A DNA stretch of 64,000 nt from Flavobacterium nitrogenifigens. GTDB lineage: Bacteria > Bacteroidota > Bacteroidia > Flavobacteriales > Flavobacteriaceae. Below, piece after piece: positions 45,449 through 52,837 of this stretch. The DNA is taken from assembly GCF_003254565.1 (NCBI RefSeq), contig NZ_QJRI01000178.1, positions 1-64,000 of the forward strand, given 5' to 3'. The notes under the pieces are model-generated. The model ran no database searches, had not been told where the DNA came from, and was given only the letters and a program-made list of their open reading frames with translations. Each line of letters starts with the position of its first letter. Position 1 is the stretch's first letter. The translations under genes were made by a program, and so were the position numbers.

Positions 45449-46276
45449 ATGAAAAAAAATGTTTATTATGTTTTAGTGCTATTTACAATCAGTTTTTCGA
45501 GTATTGCTCAACATTCTTTAAATAGAATTTGGATAACCGATAGTATTTTACCCATTCCTGAATCGGTATTATTTGACAAAACAGATCAGATTTTATACAC
45601 CTCTTTAATGGATGGTTCGCCAGCTGAACGTGACGGAAAAGGAAGCATAGGAAAATTAACTGCCGATGGAAAAATCATTAATTTAAATTGGATATCAGGT
45701 TTAAATGCCCCAAAAGGAATGGCAAAATTCAAGAATAAGTTATTTGTAGCCGACCTTACAGAAATTGTAATTATAGATATCAAACAACAAAAAATACTGA
45801 AAAAAATAACCGTTGATGCTGCCAAAATATTAAATGATGTAACTGTTGATAAAAAAGGAGTTGTTTATGTTTCTGACCCAAAAGGGGGTAAAATTTTCAA
45901 ATTAGAAAATGATAGTGCAACTGTTTATTTAGAAAACCTAAACAAACCAAATGGCCTAAAAGCTATCGATACTGATTTGTATTTTTTAGACAGTGGATCA
46001 TTATACAAAATAGATCCTAAAAAGAATAAACAGCTTTTGGCAGAAGGCATGGATGAAAATACAGATGGAATTGAACCAATAGCCGATAGTACATTTATTG
46101 TGAGCTGTTGGACTGGAGTTATTTATTATGTAAATAAAGATGGCTCAAAAGAAATTCTTTCAGATACCAGAAAAGAAGAATATTATGCAGCTGATATAGG
46201 ACTCGACAAAGAGAAAAAAATAGTCTATGTGCCTTCTCTTTTCAAGAAAACAATAGCAGCCTATTTGCTTAGATAA
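45449..46276 (+). CDS. Secreted beta-propeller protein, SMP-30-like
   Basis: The 275-residue protein has a signal peptide (KNVYYVLVLFTISFSSIAQ) and repeats of the propeller type: ESVLFDKTDQILYTSLMDG, PKGMAKFKNKLFVADLTE, LNDVTVDKKGVVYVSDPKGGKIFKL and LNKPNGLKAIDTDLYFLDSG. The VSDPKGG and PNGL motifs resemble SMP-30/gluconolactonase, but the catalytic metal residues cannot be confirmed by eye. The ATG at 45449 follows a remnant of the GTGAACACAAAG repeat. Confidence 0.75.
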   Translation: MKKNVYYVLVLFTISFSSIAQHSLNRIWITDSILPIPESVLFDKTDQILYTSLMDGSPAERDGKGSIGKLTADGKIINLNWISGLNAPKGMAKFKNKLFVADLTEIVIIDIKQQKILKKITVDAAKILNDVTVDKKGVVYVSDPKGGKIFKLENDSATVYLENLNKPNGLKAIDTDLYFLDSGSLYKIDPKKNKQLLAEGMDENTDGIEPIADSTFIVSCWTGVIYYVNKDGSKEILSDTRKEEYYAADIGLDKEKKIVYVPSLFKKTIAAYLLR

Positions 46277-46333
46277 TTTTAGCAACTACTTATTATAAAC
46301 TAAAAGCTACAATTAAAATTTTGCGACTTTTTT

Positions 46334-46341
46334 TATCTTTG
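46334..46341 (+). promoter_or_regulatory. -7 box of the GNAT gene
   Basis: TATCTTTG is an exact TAnnTTTG match, with TTG 13 bases upstream of it. It lies downstream of the TTG that would give the longest reading frame, so translation must begin later, at the GTG at 46369. Confidence 0.55.
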
Positions 46342-46368
46342 AAAAATCAATTCCAGAATATATTACTC

Positions 46369-46875
46369 GTGATTACAAAAGTATTACTAGAAGACATTCC
46401 AGCATTAACCATCTTAATAAATTCAGCATACAGAGGTGAAACTTCTAAAAAAGGCTGGACAACCGAAGCGCATTTACTAGAAGGAAAAAGAACCGACGAA
46501 CCCGAAATGACAGAAATCTTTCTGGATCCAAAAAATACAATTCTGAAATTTACAGAAAATGACAAAATCATCGGTTCAGTTTTATTGGTTGAAAAAGGAC
46601 ATCAATTGTATTTAGGAATGCTTACCGTTTCGCCAGAACTTCAAAACAGCGGAATCGGTAAAAAACTCCTAGCTGAAGCCGAAATTCATGCAAAATCTTT
46701 GGGATTGTCAAGCATTATTATGACGGTTATTTCGGTACGTGAAGAACTTGTGGCGTGGTACAAACGTCATGGTTACGTAGATACTGGAAAACGTGAAGCT
46801 TTCCCTGAGAGTGAAATTCACACGACAGTTTCTGCTGAACCTTTGGAGTTTATTTATTTGGAGAAAGTGTTGTAG
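46369..46875 (+). CDS. GNAT family N-acetyltransferase
   Basis: From the GTG at 46369 the 168-residue protein has the GNAT fold: LYLGMLTVSPELQNSGIGKKLLAEAEIHAKSLG holds the V/I-x-P..QxxGxG/A acetyl-CoA loop, followed by MTVISVREELVAWYKRHGYVDTGKR, the usual strand and helix with a catalytic Tyr. It acetylates an amine of unknown identity. Confidence 0.88.
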   Translation: MITKVLLEDIPALTILINSAYRGETSKKGWTTEAHLLEGKRTDEPEMTEIFLDPKNTILKFTENDKIIGSVLLVEKGHQLYLGMLTVSPELQNSGIGKKLLAEAEIHAKSLGLSSIIMTVISVREELVAWYKRHGYVDTGKREAFPESEIHTTVSAEPLEFIYLEKVL

Positions 46876-46950
46876 TGTTATACCACAAAGATTCGCAAAG
46901 AATTACGTAGAGATTCGCTAAGTTTTGTTTCATGCATTATATACCCAATC

Positions 46951-47079
46951 TTGTCATTTCGAGGAACGAGACTCGAGCGATAGCAAACAGGCAAAGCAAA
47001 TCTTCGTAAGTAACTCCGCTACTAGAATCCAATCTTTGTAGAGCTTCTCGCGAAGATTTCTCGTTCCTCGAAATGACAA
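46951..47079. repeat. 129-base foldback element, copy 1
   Basis: TTGTCATTTCGAGGAACGAG (46951-46970) matches the complement of 47060-47079. The inside includes GAGCGATAGC, AATCTTCG and TCTCGCGAAGATTTCTCG. Its complement recurs at 47895-48023 with roughly ten substitutions. It belongs to the 373-base gap after the GNAT gene, which also holds a CTTTGCG arm at 47106-47130 and no gene. Confidence 0.9.
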
Positions 47080-47105
47080 ACTGTATGCAAACTTTGCCTA
47101 AAAAA

Positions 47106-47130
47106 CTTTGCGTCTCTGCGACTTTGCGAG
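47106..47130. repeat. CTTTGCG repeat arm
   Basis: Identical to the arm at 3021-3045. It is a single copy here; its complementary partner (with changes) is 47845-47869 beyond the HutD gene. Confidence 0.85.
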
Positions 47131-47248
47131 ATTCGTTTTTCAGACAAACCTTATATTATCTTATATAACTTATATGGTTCAAAATAGTTACAACACGATC
47201 TCTTCAAACAAACGACAAATTGTTTTCTCTAAATAAAATATTCAATAA

Positions 47249-47797
47249 ATGAACATACAGCTTTTCTCTAAAAAAAATACTAAACCCTCTATTTGGAGTG
47301 GTGGATTGACATATGAATATATGATTTATCCAAAAACAGCAAATTACGCCGATAGAGATTTTGCATTTAGAATTAGCAGTGCTACAATTGAAGAAGTGCC
47401 TTCGGAGTTTACCAAATTTAAAGGCTATCACCGATACTTGGTTATGCTCGATAACGACTTAGATGTTGAGGTAAACAAAGAAAAAAAAGCATATGAGAAG
47501 TATGAAATCATGGAATTTAATTCGGATGATGAGGTAACTTCTTTCACCAAAGGCACTGATTTTAATTGGATGGTTTCTGAGAAAATATCCCATCATAAAT
47601 TGGAAATTGCAAATGGCAATCAGAATTGTAATGCTGAAGTGGTAATTGTATTTTCTTTACATACAGCAGTTATTACAATTGATGAAAAGCCATATCATTT
47701 AGAACCTAATGATGTATTGGTTATTGAAAATGAAGAAAAGGAAAATGTAAGGCTTCATTTTTCTACTGAATGCTTGTTTGGAATGTTGGATTTTTAA
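47249..47797 (+). CDS. hutD: HutD family protein
   Basis: The 182-residue protein is of the HutD/Ves cupin-like family: SIWSGGLTYEYMIYPKTANYADRDFAFRISSA near residues 14-45, then KGYHRYLVMLDNDLDV and a C-terminal DVLVIENEE strand. HutD is genetically linked to histidine utilisation in other bacteria, but here it is about 11 kb from hutH. A pair of 129-base foldback elements flanks it in inverted orientation. Confidence 0.85.
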   Translation: MNIQLFSKKNTKPSIWSGGLTYEYMIYPKTANYADRDFAFRISSATIEEVPSEFTKFKGYHRYLVMLDNDLDVEVNKEKKAYEKYEIMEFNSDDEVTSFTKGTDFNWMVSEKISHHKLEIANGNQNCNAEVVIVFSLHTAVITIDEKPYHLEPNDVLVIENEEKENVRLHFSTECLFGMLDF

Positions 47798-47844
47798 TCA
47801 AGTTTTTTTGCCGCGAAGACACAAAGGCGGAAAGTTTTTTTAAT

Positions 47845-47869
47845 CTCGCAAAGACGCAGAGGCGCAAAG
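47845..47869. repeat. CTTTGCG repeat arm, complementary sense
   Basis: A 25-base arm, CTCGCAAAGACGCAGAGG and beyond, forming a long-range inverted pair with 47106-47130 around HutD. Confidence 0.8.
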
Positions 47870-47894
47870 TTTTTTGATAAAGTTCCCATGCAGT

Positions 47895-48023
47895 TTGTCA
47901 TTTCGAGGAACGAGAAATCTTCGCGAGAAACTCTACAAAGATTGGATTATCGCTACGGAGTTACTTGTGAAGATTTGCTTCGCCTGTTCGCTATCGCTCG
48001 AGTCTCGTTCCTCGAAATGACAA
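47895..48023. repeat. 129-base foldback element, copy 2 (inverted)
   Basis: The complement of this segment is nearly identical to 46951-47079, with the same terminal arms and the same length. Confidence 0.9.
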
Positions 48024-48049
48024 GATTACGTATAACTTTGAGATAAAAA

Positions 48050-48171
48050 CTTTGCGTCTCTGCGACTTTGCGAGATTTTTTACACAACGTAAGACGCACC
48101 GCAGTGGGTCTCTACAGAAAAACCTTTGTCACTTTGAATCTTTGCACCTTTGAACCTCAAAAACTAAGAAA
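48050..48171. repeat. Composite of CTTTGCG arm, GACGCA element and octamer array
   Basis: 48050-48074 repeats the arm at 3021-3045; 48093-48115 (GACGCACCGCAGTGGGTC) resembles 3101-3123; 48124-48171 is six 8-base units of the CTTTGNAC type. The array runs into the stop codon of the Crp-family gene (48164-48166), as at birA. Confidence 0.82.
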
Positions 48172-48736
48172 CCGTTCTCTTAATCTTTGAAAGAAATTCG
48201 TGTGAAACTCCCAAATACGAAGACAAATTCTTATTATTTATCGAACTTACTTTTTGTGGATAACGTTCTTTAAAATCCAGATAACGCTGTTTTGAGGTTT
48301 TATTCAGCACATCCAAAAGCCTTTGCTGAATAGCGACATTGGCGCGTTCAATCATTAGAACATGAAACTTAATAAGTTTCGGAATTACAGCAAACAAATA
48401 CGCTTTTTGCATTTTACTAATAACCACGATTTCGCTGTCTTCTATGGCTTTAATATTGTATGTCGTTGGTTTTTGGTGGTAAAAGCTTTCCAGATCGCAA
48501 ATCCATTCGTTTTCGAATGAAAAGAAAATTACGGTTTCTGTTCCGTTTTCGTTTAAAATGTAGGTTTTGAATGAGCCTTTCAAAATAAATCCTTCGTAAC
48601 TGCTATTCGAATTTTGGATTTGCAGAAACTGATTCTTTTTCAGTTTGATGAGTTCGGCCTTTGAGACAATAATATCCCATTCTGCATCTGTGAGCGGAAT
48701 CTTTCGCTCAATGTTTGTTCTTAGTAGGTTGTACAT
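48164..48736 (-). CDS. Crp/Fnr family transcription regulator
   Basis: The 190-residue protein has a cyclic-nucleotide-binding beta roll (about 20-120, with GFILKGSFKTYILNENGTETVIFF) and a C-terminal helix-turn-helix in NLSSYLGVSHEFLSKIKR (about 170-187). No iron-sulfur cysteines are present, so it is not Fnr. The ligand is unknown. It stands divergent from the pectate lyase, sharing 244 bases that contain a LacI-type palindrome. Confidence 0.9.
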   Translation of the reverse strand: MYNLLRTNIERKIPLTDAEWDIIVSKAELIKLKKNQFLQIQNSNSSYEGFILKGSFKTYILNENGTETVIFFSFENEWICDLESFYHQKPTTYNIKAIEDSEIVVISKMQKAYLFAVIPKLIKFHVLMIERANVAIQQRLLDVLNKTSKQRYLDFKERYPQKVSSINNKNLSSYLGVSHEFLSKIKRTVS

Positions 48737-48810
48737 CTTGTGGTTTTTGTGGTTTTTTGTGAGGTTAAATTTGTTTTTTCAACTCATTATTATTTAAGGG
48801 CTTAAATTAA

Positions 48811-48825
48811 TGTAATCGATTACGT
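48811..48825. promoter_or_regulatory. LacI-type operator upstream of the pectate lyase gene
   Basis: GTAATCGATTAC (48812-48823) is a perfect 12-base palindrome with a central CG, flanked by T and GT, as expected for LacI-family operators of carbohydrate genes. It lies 156 bases before the pectate lyase ATG and 75 bases before the Crp gene start. No LacI gene is in the window. Confidence 0.5.
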
Positions 48826-48980
48826 AAAAATACACATAAAATACATTTTTGTAATTTTAGAAGTGTTAAAAAAACACATTTCGTAGATTTTTTTACAAAA
48901 GTTTGAACTTGTTCAACTTTTTTCCTACAAATAATATTGAGTTTTGCGTTGTTAACTTATTAAATAACCAAACTTTAATT

Positions 48981-50099
48981 ATGAATTTAAAATCAACACT
49001 TTCAATGTTCGCCGCAGCATTGATTTTCGGATTTACTGCATGTAACTCCGAAGAAATTGCTTCAAACACAGAAGCAAGTATTCAACCAACAAATGAAACA
49101 GCGATTGATGCTTCTGCAACCAATCCGACTGCTAAAATCGGAAACTGCGCTGAGGTGCCAGGATGGGCTTCGCAAAACGGAGGCACAACCGGAGGAGGTT
49201 CTTCTGCTGAAACCACAGTTACAACTTACGCTCAACTTAAATCGGCAGTCGAAAACACTGCTGTAAAAGTGATTAAGGTTTCAGGCACCATTACGATTAC
49301 AGCGAGATTGTCTTTTCAGGATCAAACTGGAAAAACTATTTATGGCGCAAGCGGTGCTAAATTAGTTTCTACTGACCAAACTAAAGATGGTTCTGGAATT
49401 TTCAACATCAAACGATGCAAAAACATTATCATCAGAAACTTGATTTTTGAAGGCCCTGGCGCTTATGACACTGACGGATGGGATAATGCTGTTCTAGACG
49501 AATGTACAAATGTTTGGATAGATCATTGCGAATTTAGAGATGGCGTTGACGGAAACTTCGACATCAAAAACAAATCAGATTATATTTCGGTTACGTACAC
49601 TAAATTTCACTACCTAAAACCTCCAAAAGCGGGCGGTTCTGGAGGATCAGATGACCATAGATATTCAAATTTAATTGGTTCAAGCGATGGCGCAACTGCA
49701 GACCGCGGAAAATTAAGAATCACTTTTGCAAGATGCTGGTGGGCTCCAGGTTGTAGAGAAAGAATGCCTAGAGTTCGTTTTGGACAAGTGCATATTGTAA
49801 ACAGTTTCTTTAACAGCACTGTAAGCAATAAATGTATTGCTGCAGGTTTTGAAGCTAACATTCGTGTAGAAAGCAATGTTTTTGAAGGCGTAAAAAATCC
49901 GATCGAATTAATGACTGGTTTTACAGCCGTTACTTCTACGAGCAATATATTTACAAGTGTAACAGGAACTCAAGCAGGAAGCGGAACTGCTTTTACTCCG
50001 CCATATTCTATCCTAAAATTGGCTAATACTGCTGTTAAAGCTGATATTTCTGCAAATGCAGGACCTACTTTGGGCGGTAATGTTTGTGGTTCTTTCTAG
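48981..50099 (+). CDS. Pectate lyase, PL1 type, lipoprotein
   Basis: Cleaves polygalacturonate by beta-elimination. From the ATG at 48981 the 372-residue protein has a lipoprotein signal (LIFGFTAC, Cys21) followed by NSEE, an acidic surface-export-like tail, and a parallel beta-helix with VWIDH (178-182), DGNFDIKNKSDYISVTYTKF, DDHRYSNLIGSS and the catalytic segment R261-M-P-R-V-R266. The upstream ATG at 48903 would put 26 residues before the signal, so I reject it. It has no susC/susD partner here. Confidence 0.93.
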   Translation: MNLKSTLSMFAAALIFGFTACNSEEIASNTEASIQPTNETAIDASATNPTAKIGNCAEVPGWASQNGGTTGGGSSAETTVTTYAQLKSAVENTAVKVIKVSGTITITARLSFQDQTGKTIYGASGAKLVSTDQTKDGSGIFNIKRCKNIIIRNLIFEGPGAYDTDGWDNAVLDECTNVWIDHCEFRDGVDGNFDIKNKSDYISVTYTKFHYLKPPKAGGSGGSDDHRYSNLIGSSDGATADRGKLRITFARCWWAPGCRERMPRVRFGQVHIVNSFFNSTVSNKCIAAGFEANIRVESNVFEGVKNPIELMTGFTAVTSTSNIFTSVTGTQAGSGTAFTPPYSILKLANTAVKADISANAGPTLGGNVCGSF

Positions 50100-50148
50100 T
50101 AGATTTTTTTGTTTGCCATAAAGGCGCTAAGACACGAAGTTTTTTAAT

Positions 50149-50208
50149 CTCGCAAAGACGCAGAGTCGCAAAGTTTTTATATTCTTTGCGCCTTCGTGTC
50201 TTTGCGAG
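50149..50208. repeat. CTTTGCG inverted repeat after pectate lyase
   Basis: Two arms of the same family (50149-50173 and 50184-50208) fold back on each other around a ten-base loop. The match is imperfect, unlike at 2934-3045. The 165-base gap holds nothing else. Confidence 0.85.
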
Positions 50209-50264
50209 ATTTTTTTCAGTCTAAAACTTAGATCACCTTAAACAACTTATATGGTTAAAAAGAA

Positions 50265-50648
50265 TTACAAAACGAGTTCTTCAAACAAACGCTGAATGGT
50301 TTTCTCCAAATCTTGACTCAATCCAGGATGAGGTCTTGAGGTTTGAATTGCCGAACTTCTAATAGCTGTTAACCATCTAAAACGCTCCGGAATTTCAAAT
50401 TCGGCAATTGGTCCGCCGTCTTTGGCTCCGTTGGCTATTTTTACTAAAGAGGTTAAATTACATTCTAATTGTTCGATGTCGAAATCATTAGAAAGAGCTT
50501 GTATTTTTTCTTTATTTAAATGAAAAAGAACCTTTATAAATTTGGCTTTTTTGCAAAACAAAATGATTCCGATATTCAGGAATTCTTCGCGTTCTACCCT
50601 TGGCACAACACGAATCACAGCATATTCGTATAAGTGATTATCTTGCAT
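50265..50648 (-). CDS. DUF3037 protein
   Basis: The 127-residue protein matches DUF3037: an N-terminal LYEYAVIRVVPRVEREEFLNIGIILFCKK (3-31), a helical middle, and EFEIPERFRWLTAIRSSAIQTSRPHPGLS at the end. The function is unknown. It overlaps the upstream HipA-like gene by 11 bases, which implies coupled translation and a shared function. Confidence 0.88.
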   Translation of the reverse strand: MQDNHLYEYAVIRVVPRVEREEFLNIGIILFCKKAKFIKVLFHLNKEKIQALSNDFDIEQLECNLTSLVKIANGAKDGGPIAEFEIPERFRWLTAIRSSAIQTSRPHPGLSQDLEKTIQRLFEELVL

Positions 50649-51417
50649 TTTGAGCCTGATTTACAAATATTTCTGAATTCTCTAATCTTGTCTTTAAAAA
50701 TTGCAAATAAACGTTTCGCAATCCTTCTGGCGTTTCGTCGGCGTCTTCCCATTGCAGCCAGTCTAGCGGAATTGTATTGACAATTTCTTCTAAAACTTCT
50801 GGCGTTAGCATCGCTTTAAATTCAGCATCAACTTCTTTTAAAAGTGAAGCCTGAGGCAATAAAACGTGGTCTTTTATCAATGCAAACGGACTTTTAGCAT
50901 GCTGTTCCCAGTTGTGCCAAGAATGATGAAAATACAAACACGCACCATGATCGATCAGCCATAATTCTTTATGCCAGATCAGCATATTGGTGTTTCTGAA
51001 AGTTCTGTCAACATTGGTGATATAAGCGTCCAGCCAAACAATTTGTGAAGCTAATTTTGCATCAACTGTCGTTACAGCAGGATCAAAAGTTATGGCTCCT
51101 GACAAAAAGTGAAGTGCCAAATTCAATCCCTGACTTCCTTGCAGTAAATCCTGAATTTCTTCATCGGCTTCGGTTCTTCCGAAAGCTTCGTCTAGGTTTG
51201 CGAAAACTAATTCTGGCAATTGCAGTTTTAAGGCTTTAGCAATTTGTCCGCCAACTAATTCGGCGATTAAGGCCTTTACGCCGTGTCCGGCACCTCTGAA
51301 TTTTAATACGTATTTAAAGTCGTCATCGGCTTCTGCTAAAGCGGGTAAAGAACCACCTTCGCGCAGTGGCGTTATATAACGCATGACATTTACTGTTCTA
51401 AGATCGAAGTTTTTCAT
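50638..51417 (-). CDS. HipA-like kinase
   Basis: The 259-residue protein is a short HipA-family kinase: KFRGAGHGVKALIAELVGGQIAK near 39-61 (nucleotide and helix region), WLDAYITNVDRTFRNTNMLI near 128-147 with the catalytic loop D..N, and WLIDHGACLYF as the metal-binding turn. It lacks the usual HipA N-terminal domain and has no HipB repressor gene next to it. In canonical systems HipA phosphorylates GltX, but the role of this DUF3037-coupled version is not established. Confidence 0.82.
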   Translation of the reverse strand: MKNFDLRTVNVMRYITPLREGGSLPALAEADDDFKYVLKFRGAGHGVKALIAELVGGQIAKALKLQLPELVFANLDEAFGRTEADEEIQDLLQGSQGLNLALHFLSGAITFDPAVTTVDAKLASQIVWLDAYITNVDRTFRNTNMLIWHKELWLIDHGACLYFHHSWHNWEQHAKSPFALIKDHVLLPQASLLKEVDAEFKAMLTPEVLEEIVNTIPLDWLQWEDADETPEGLRNVYLQFLKTRLENSEIFVNQAQNAR

Positions 51418-51435
51418 ATTACAAACTTAATGATT

Positions 51436-51616
51436 TTAACCGCAAAGAGCGCAAAGCTTTACGCAAAGAACGCGAGGATTGTTTTACATGATAGAGAATT
51501 TTGCTCGCAAAGACGCGAAGTCGCAAAGTTTTTTATATTCTTTGCGACTTCGCGTCTTTGCGAGATTAAAAAAGCTTTGCGAACCTTGCGTAAAGCTTTG
51601 CGCTCTTTGCGGTTAA
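51436..51616. repeat. Nested double inverted repeat between hipA-like and nnrD genes
   Basis: The outer arms (51436-51468 and about 51585-51616, GCAAAGAGCGCAAAGCTTTACGC type) and the inner arms (51504-51528 and 51540-51564, an exact 25-base pair) form a nested foldback of about 180 bases that overlaps the nnrD 3' end. It belongs to the CTTTGCG family. Confidence 0.88.
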
Positions 51617-52458
51617 ACTAAACTCAAAAAAGCTTTCCCTAAATACTTAATAATCGTAGAGGCCGTAAAAGATTCATAACCTGTTTTTGGCAAAGCCAAA
51701 TCGGCTGTTAAACCGTGGAGGTAGACACCCATTTTAGAAGCGTATTTGGGTTCGTAACCTTGCGCTAGAAGACTTGTTAGGATTCCGGTTAAGACATCGC
51801 CGCTTCCTGCGGTTGCGAGTGCAGCGTTTCCGCTTGTGTTTTCGTAGACAGAAGTTCTGTTGATAATGTATGTCGGTGCGCCTTTCATGACCACAATGAC
51901 TTTGTATTTTTCTGAAAAAGCAACTGTTTTTTGAAATTTCTCAGCTTCTGAATTCCATTTTCCTATCAACCGTTCTAATTCTTTTGGGTGTGGTGTTAGA
52001 ATGGTATCTTCTGGAACTAATTCTAGCCAAGATAAATTTTCAGAAATGATATTTAAAGCATCTGCATCCAGAACCAAAGGCGCTTTATTGACTCTTAAAA
52101 ATTCAAATAATGCTTTTTGAGTTCCGAGCTCCTTCCCTATTCCGGGTCCGATTCCGACTGCTTGCGGAATTAATGGCAGATGGATATTGGTAATAAAATT
52201 GGTGTTTTCGTCAGTTACCGTCATTACTTCTGGAATGGAGATTTGAAGGATTTGATAACCGCATTTGGGTATAAAAGTCGTTACGAGCCCGCAACCTGTT
52301 TTGAGACAGGATTTTGAAGCTAAAACTGCCGCTCCTATTTTGCCGTAACTTCCCGCAATAATCACCGCATGACCTTGTGTTCCTTTATGAGTTTGAGGAT
52401 TTACAGGTTTGTATAACTTCTGAAATTCTTCTTTATTAATTAAATACGGTGATTTCAT
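51613..52458 (-). CDS. nnrD: ADP-dependent NAD(P)H-hydrate dehydratase
   Basis: NnrD repairs hydrated NAD(P)H using ADP or ATP. The 281-residue protein is the C-terminal (YjeF/ribokinase-like) domain alone, without the epimerase domain that is often fused to it. GKIGAAVLASKSCLKTGCGLVTTFIP (residues about 39-64), GPGIGKELG near 99-107, LVLDADALNII and the catalytic GSGDVLTGILTSLLAQGYEP are present. It is divergent from gcvT, with 379 bases between. Confidence 0.92.
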   Translation of the reverse strand: MKSPYLINKEEFQKLYKPVNPQTHKGTQGHAVIIAGSYGKIGAAVLASKSCLKTGCGLVTTFIPKCGYQILQISIPEVMTVTDENTNFITNIHLPLIPQAVGIGPGIGKELGTQKALFEFLRVNKAPLVLDADALNIISENLSWLELVPEDTILTPHPKELERLIGKWNSEAEKFQKTVAFSEKYKVIVVMKGAPTYIINRTSVYENTSGNAALATAGSGDVLTGILTSLLAQGYEPKYASKMGVYLHGLTADLALPKTGYESFTASTIIKYLGKAFLSLV

Positions 52459-52647
52459 TCTTTAGTTGGTGTTAATTTTAAACACATAGAATCATAGTTT
52501 TACTTTATGAGTAAAGGCGTTTCACTTGTTTTAATAAACATAGCTAATTTGCAAAATCGTCCTCTTAATTATGAATCTGTCGATTTCTTTTTTGTATCCT
52601 AAAATTACATAAAAAATTGAAATCCTGAGTCTTCTATTGAAACTGTC

Positions 52648-52752
52648 ACTCCTAGCCCTGATAGCAGCGGCATCTCCCGATTTAGAAAAACAAGGCTTTT
52701 AAGCCGTAGTTTTTGTTTATCGGGAATATAGCGGATAGCAGGAAATAGCTTC
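52648..52752. ncRNA. Candidate structured RNA between nnrD and gcvT
   Basis: A nested hairpin is visible: TCCCGAT pairs with ATCGGGA, inside it AAAACAAGGC pairs (imperfectly) with GCCGTAGTTTT, and outside it CCTG pairs with CAGG; the flanks GATAGCAGCGGCAT and ATAGCGGATAGCAGG are the conserved-looking part. It resembles the Flavo-1-type motif of Flavobacteria from memory. The coding strand is undecided. The rest of the 379-base gap includes only a CATAGAATCATAG-type repeat and the gcvT promoter. Confidence 0.4.
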
Positions 52753-52804
52753 AAATTATTGCGAAATTTATAATTTAAGGTCTTTTAATTTGATATTTTT
52801 TGAA

Positions 52805-52812
52805 TAGATTTG
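52805..52812 (+). promoter_or_regulatory. -7 box of gcvT
   Basis: TAGATTTG is an exact TAnnTTTG match, 25 bases upstream of the gcvT ATG. A TTTG lies 12 bases upstream of the box (52789-52792). Confidence 0.55.
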
Positions 52813-52837
52813 CAAAACAATTTTATAAAACAACACA

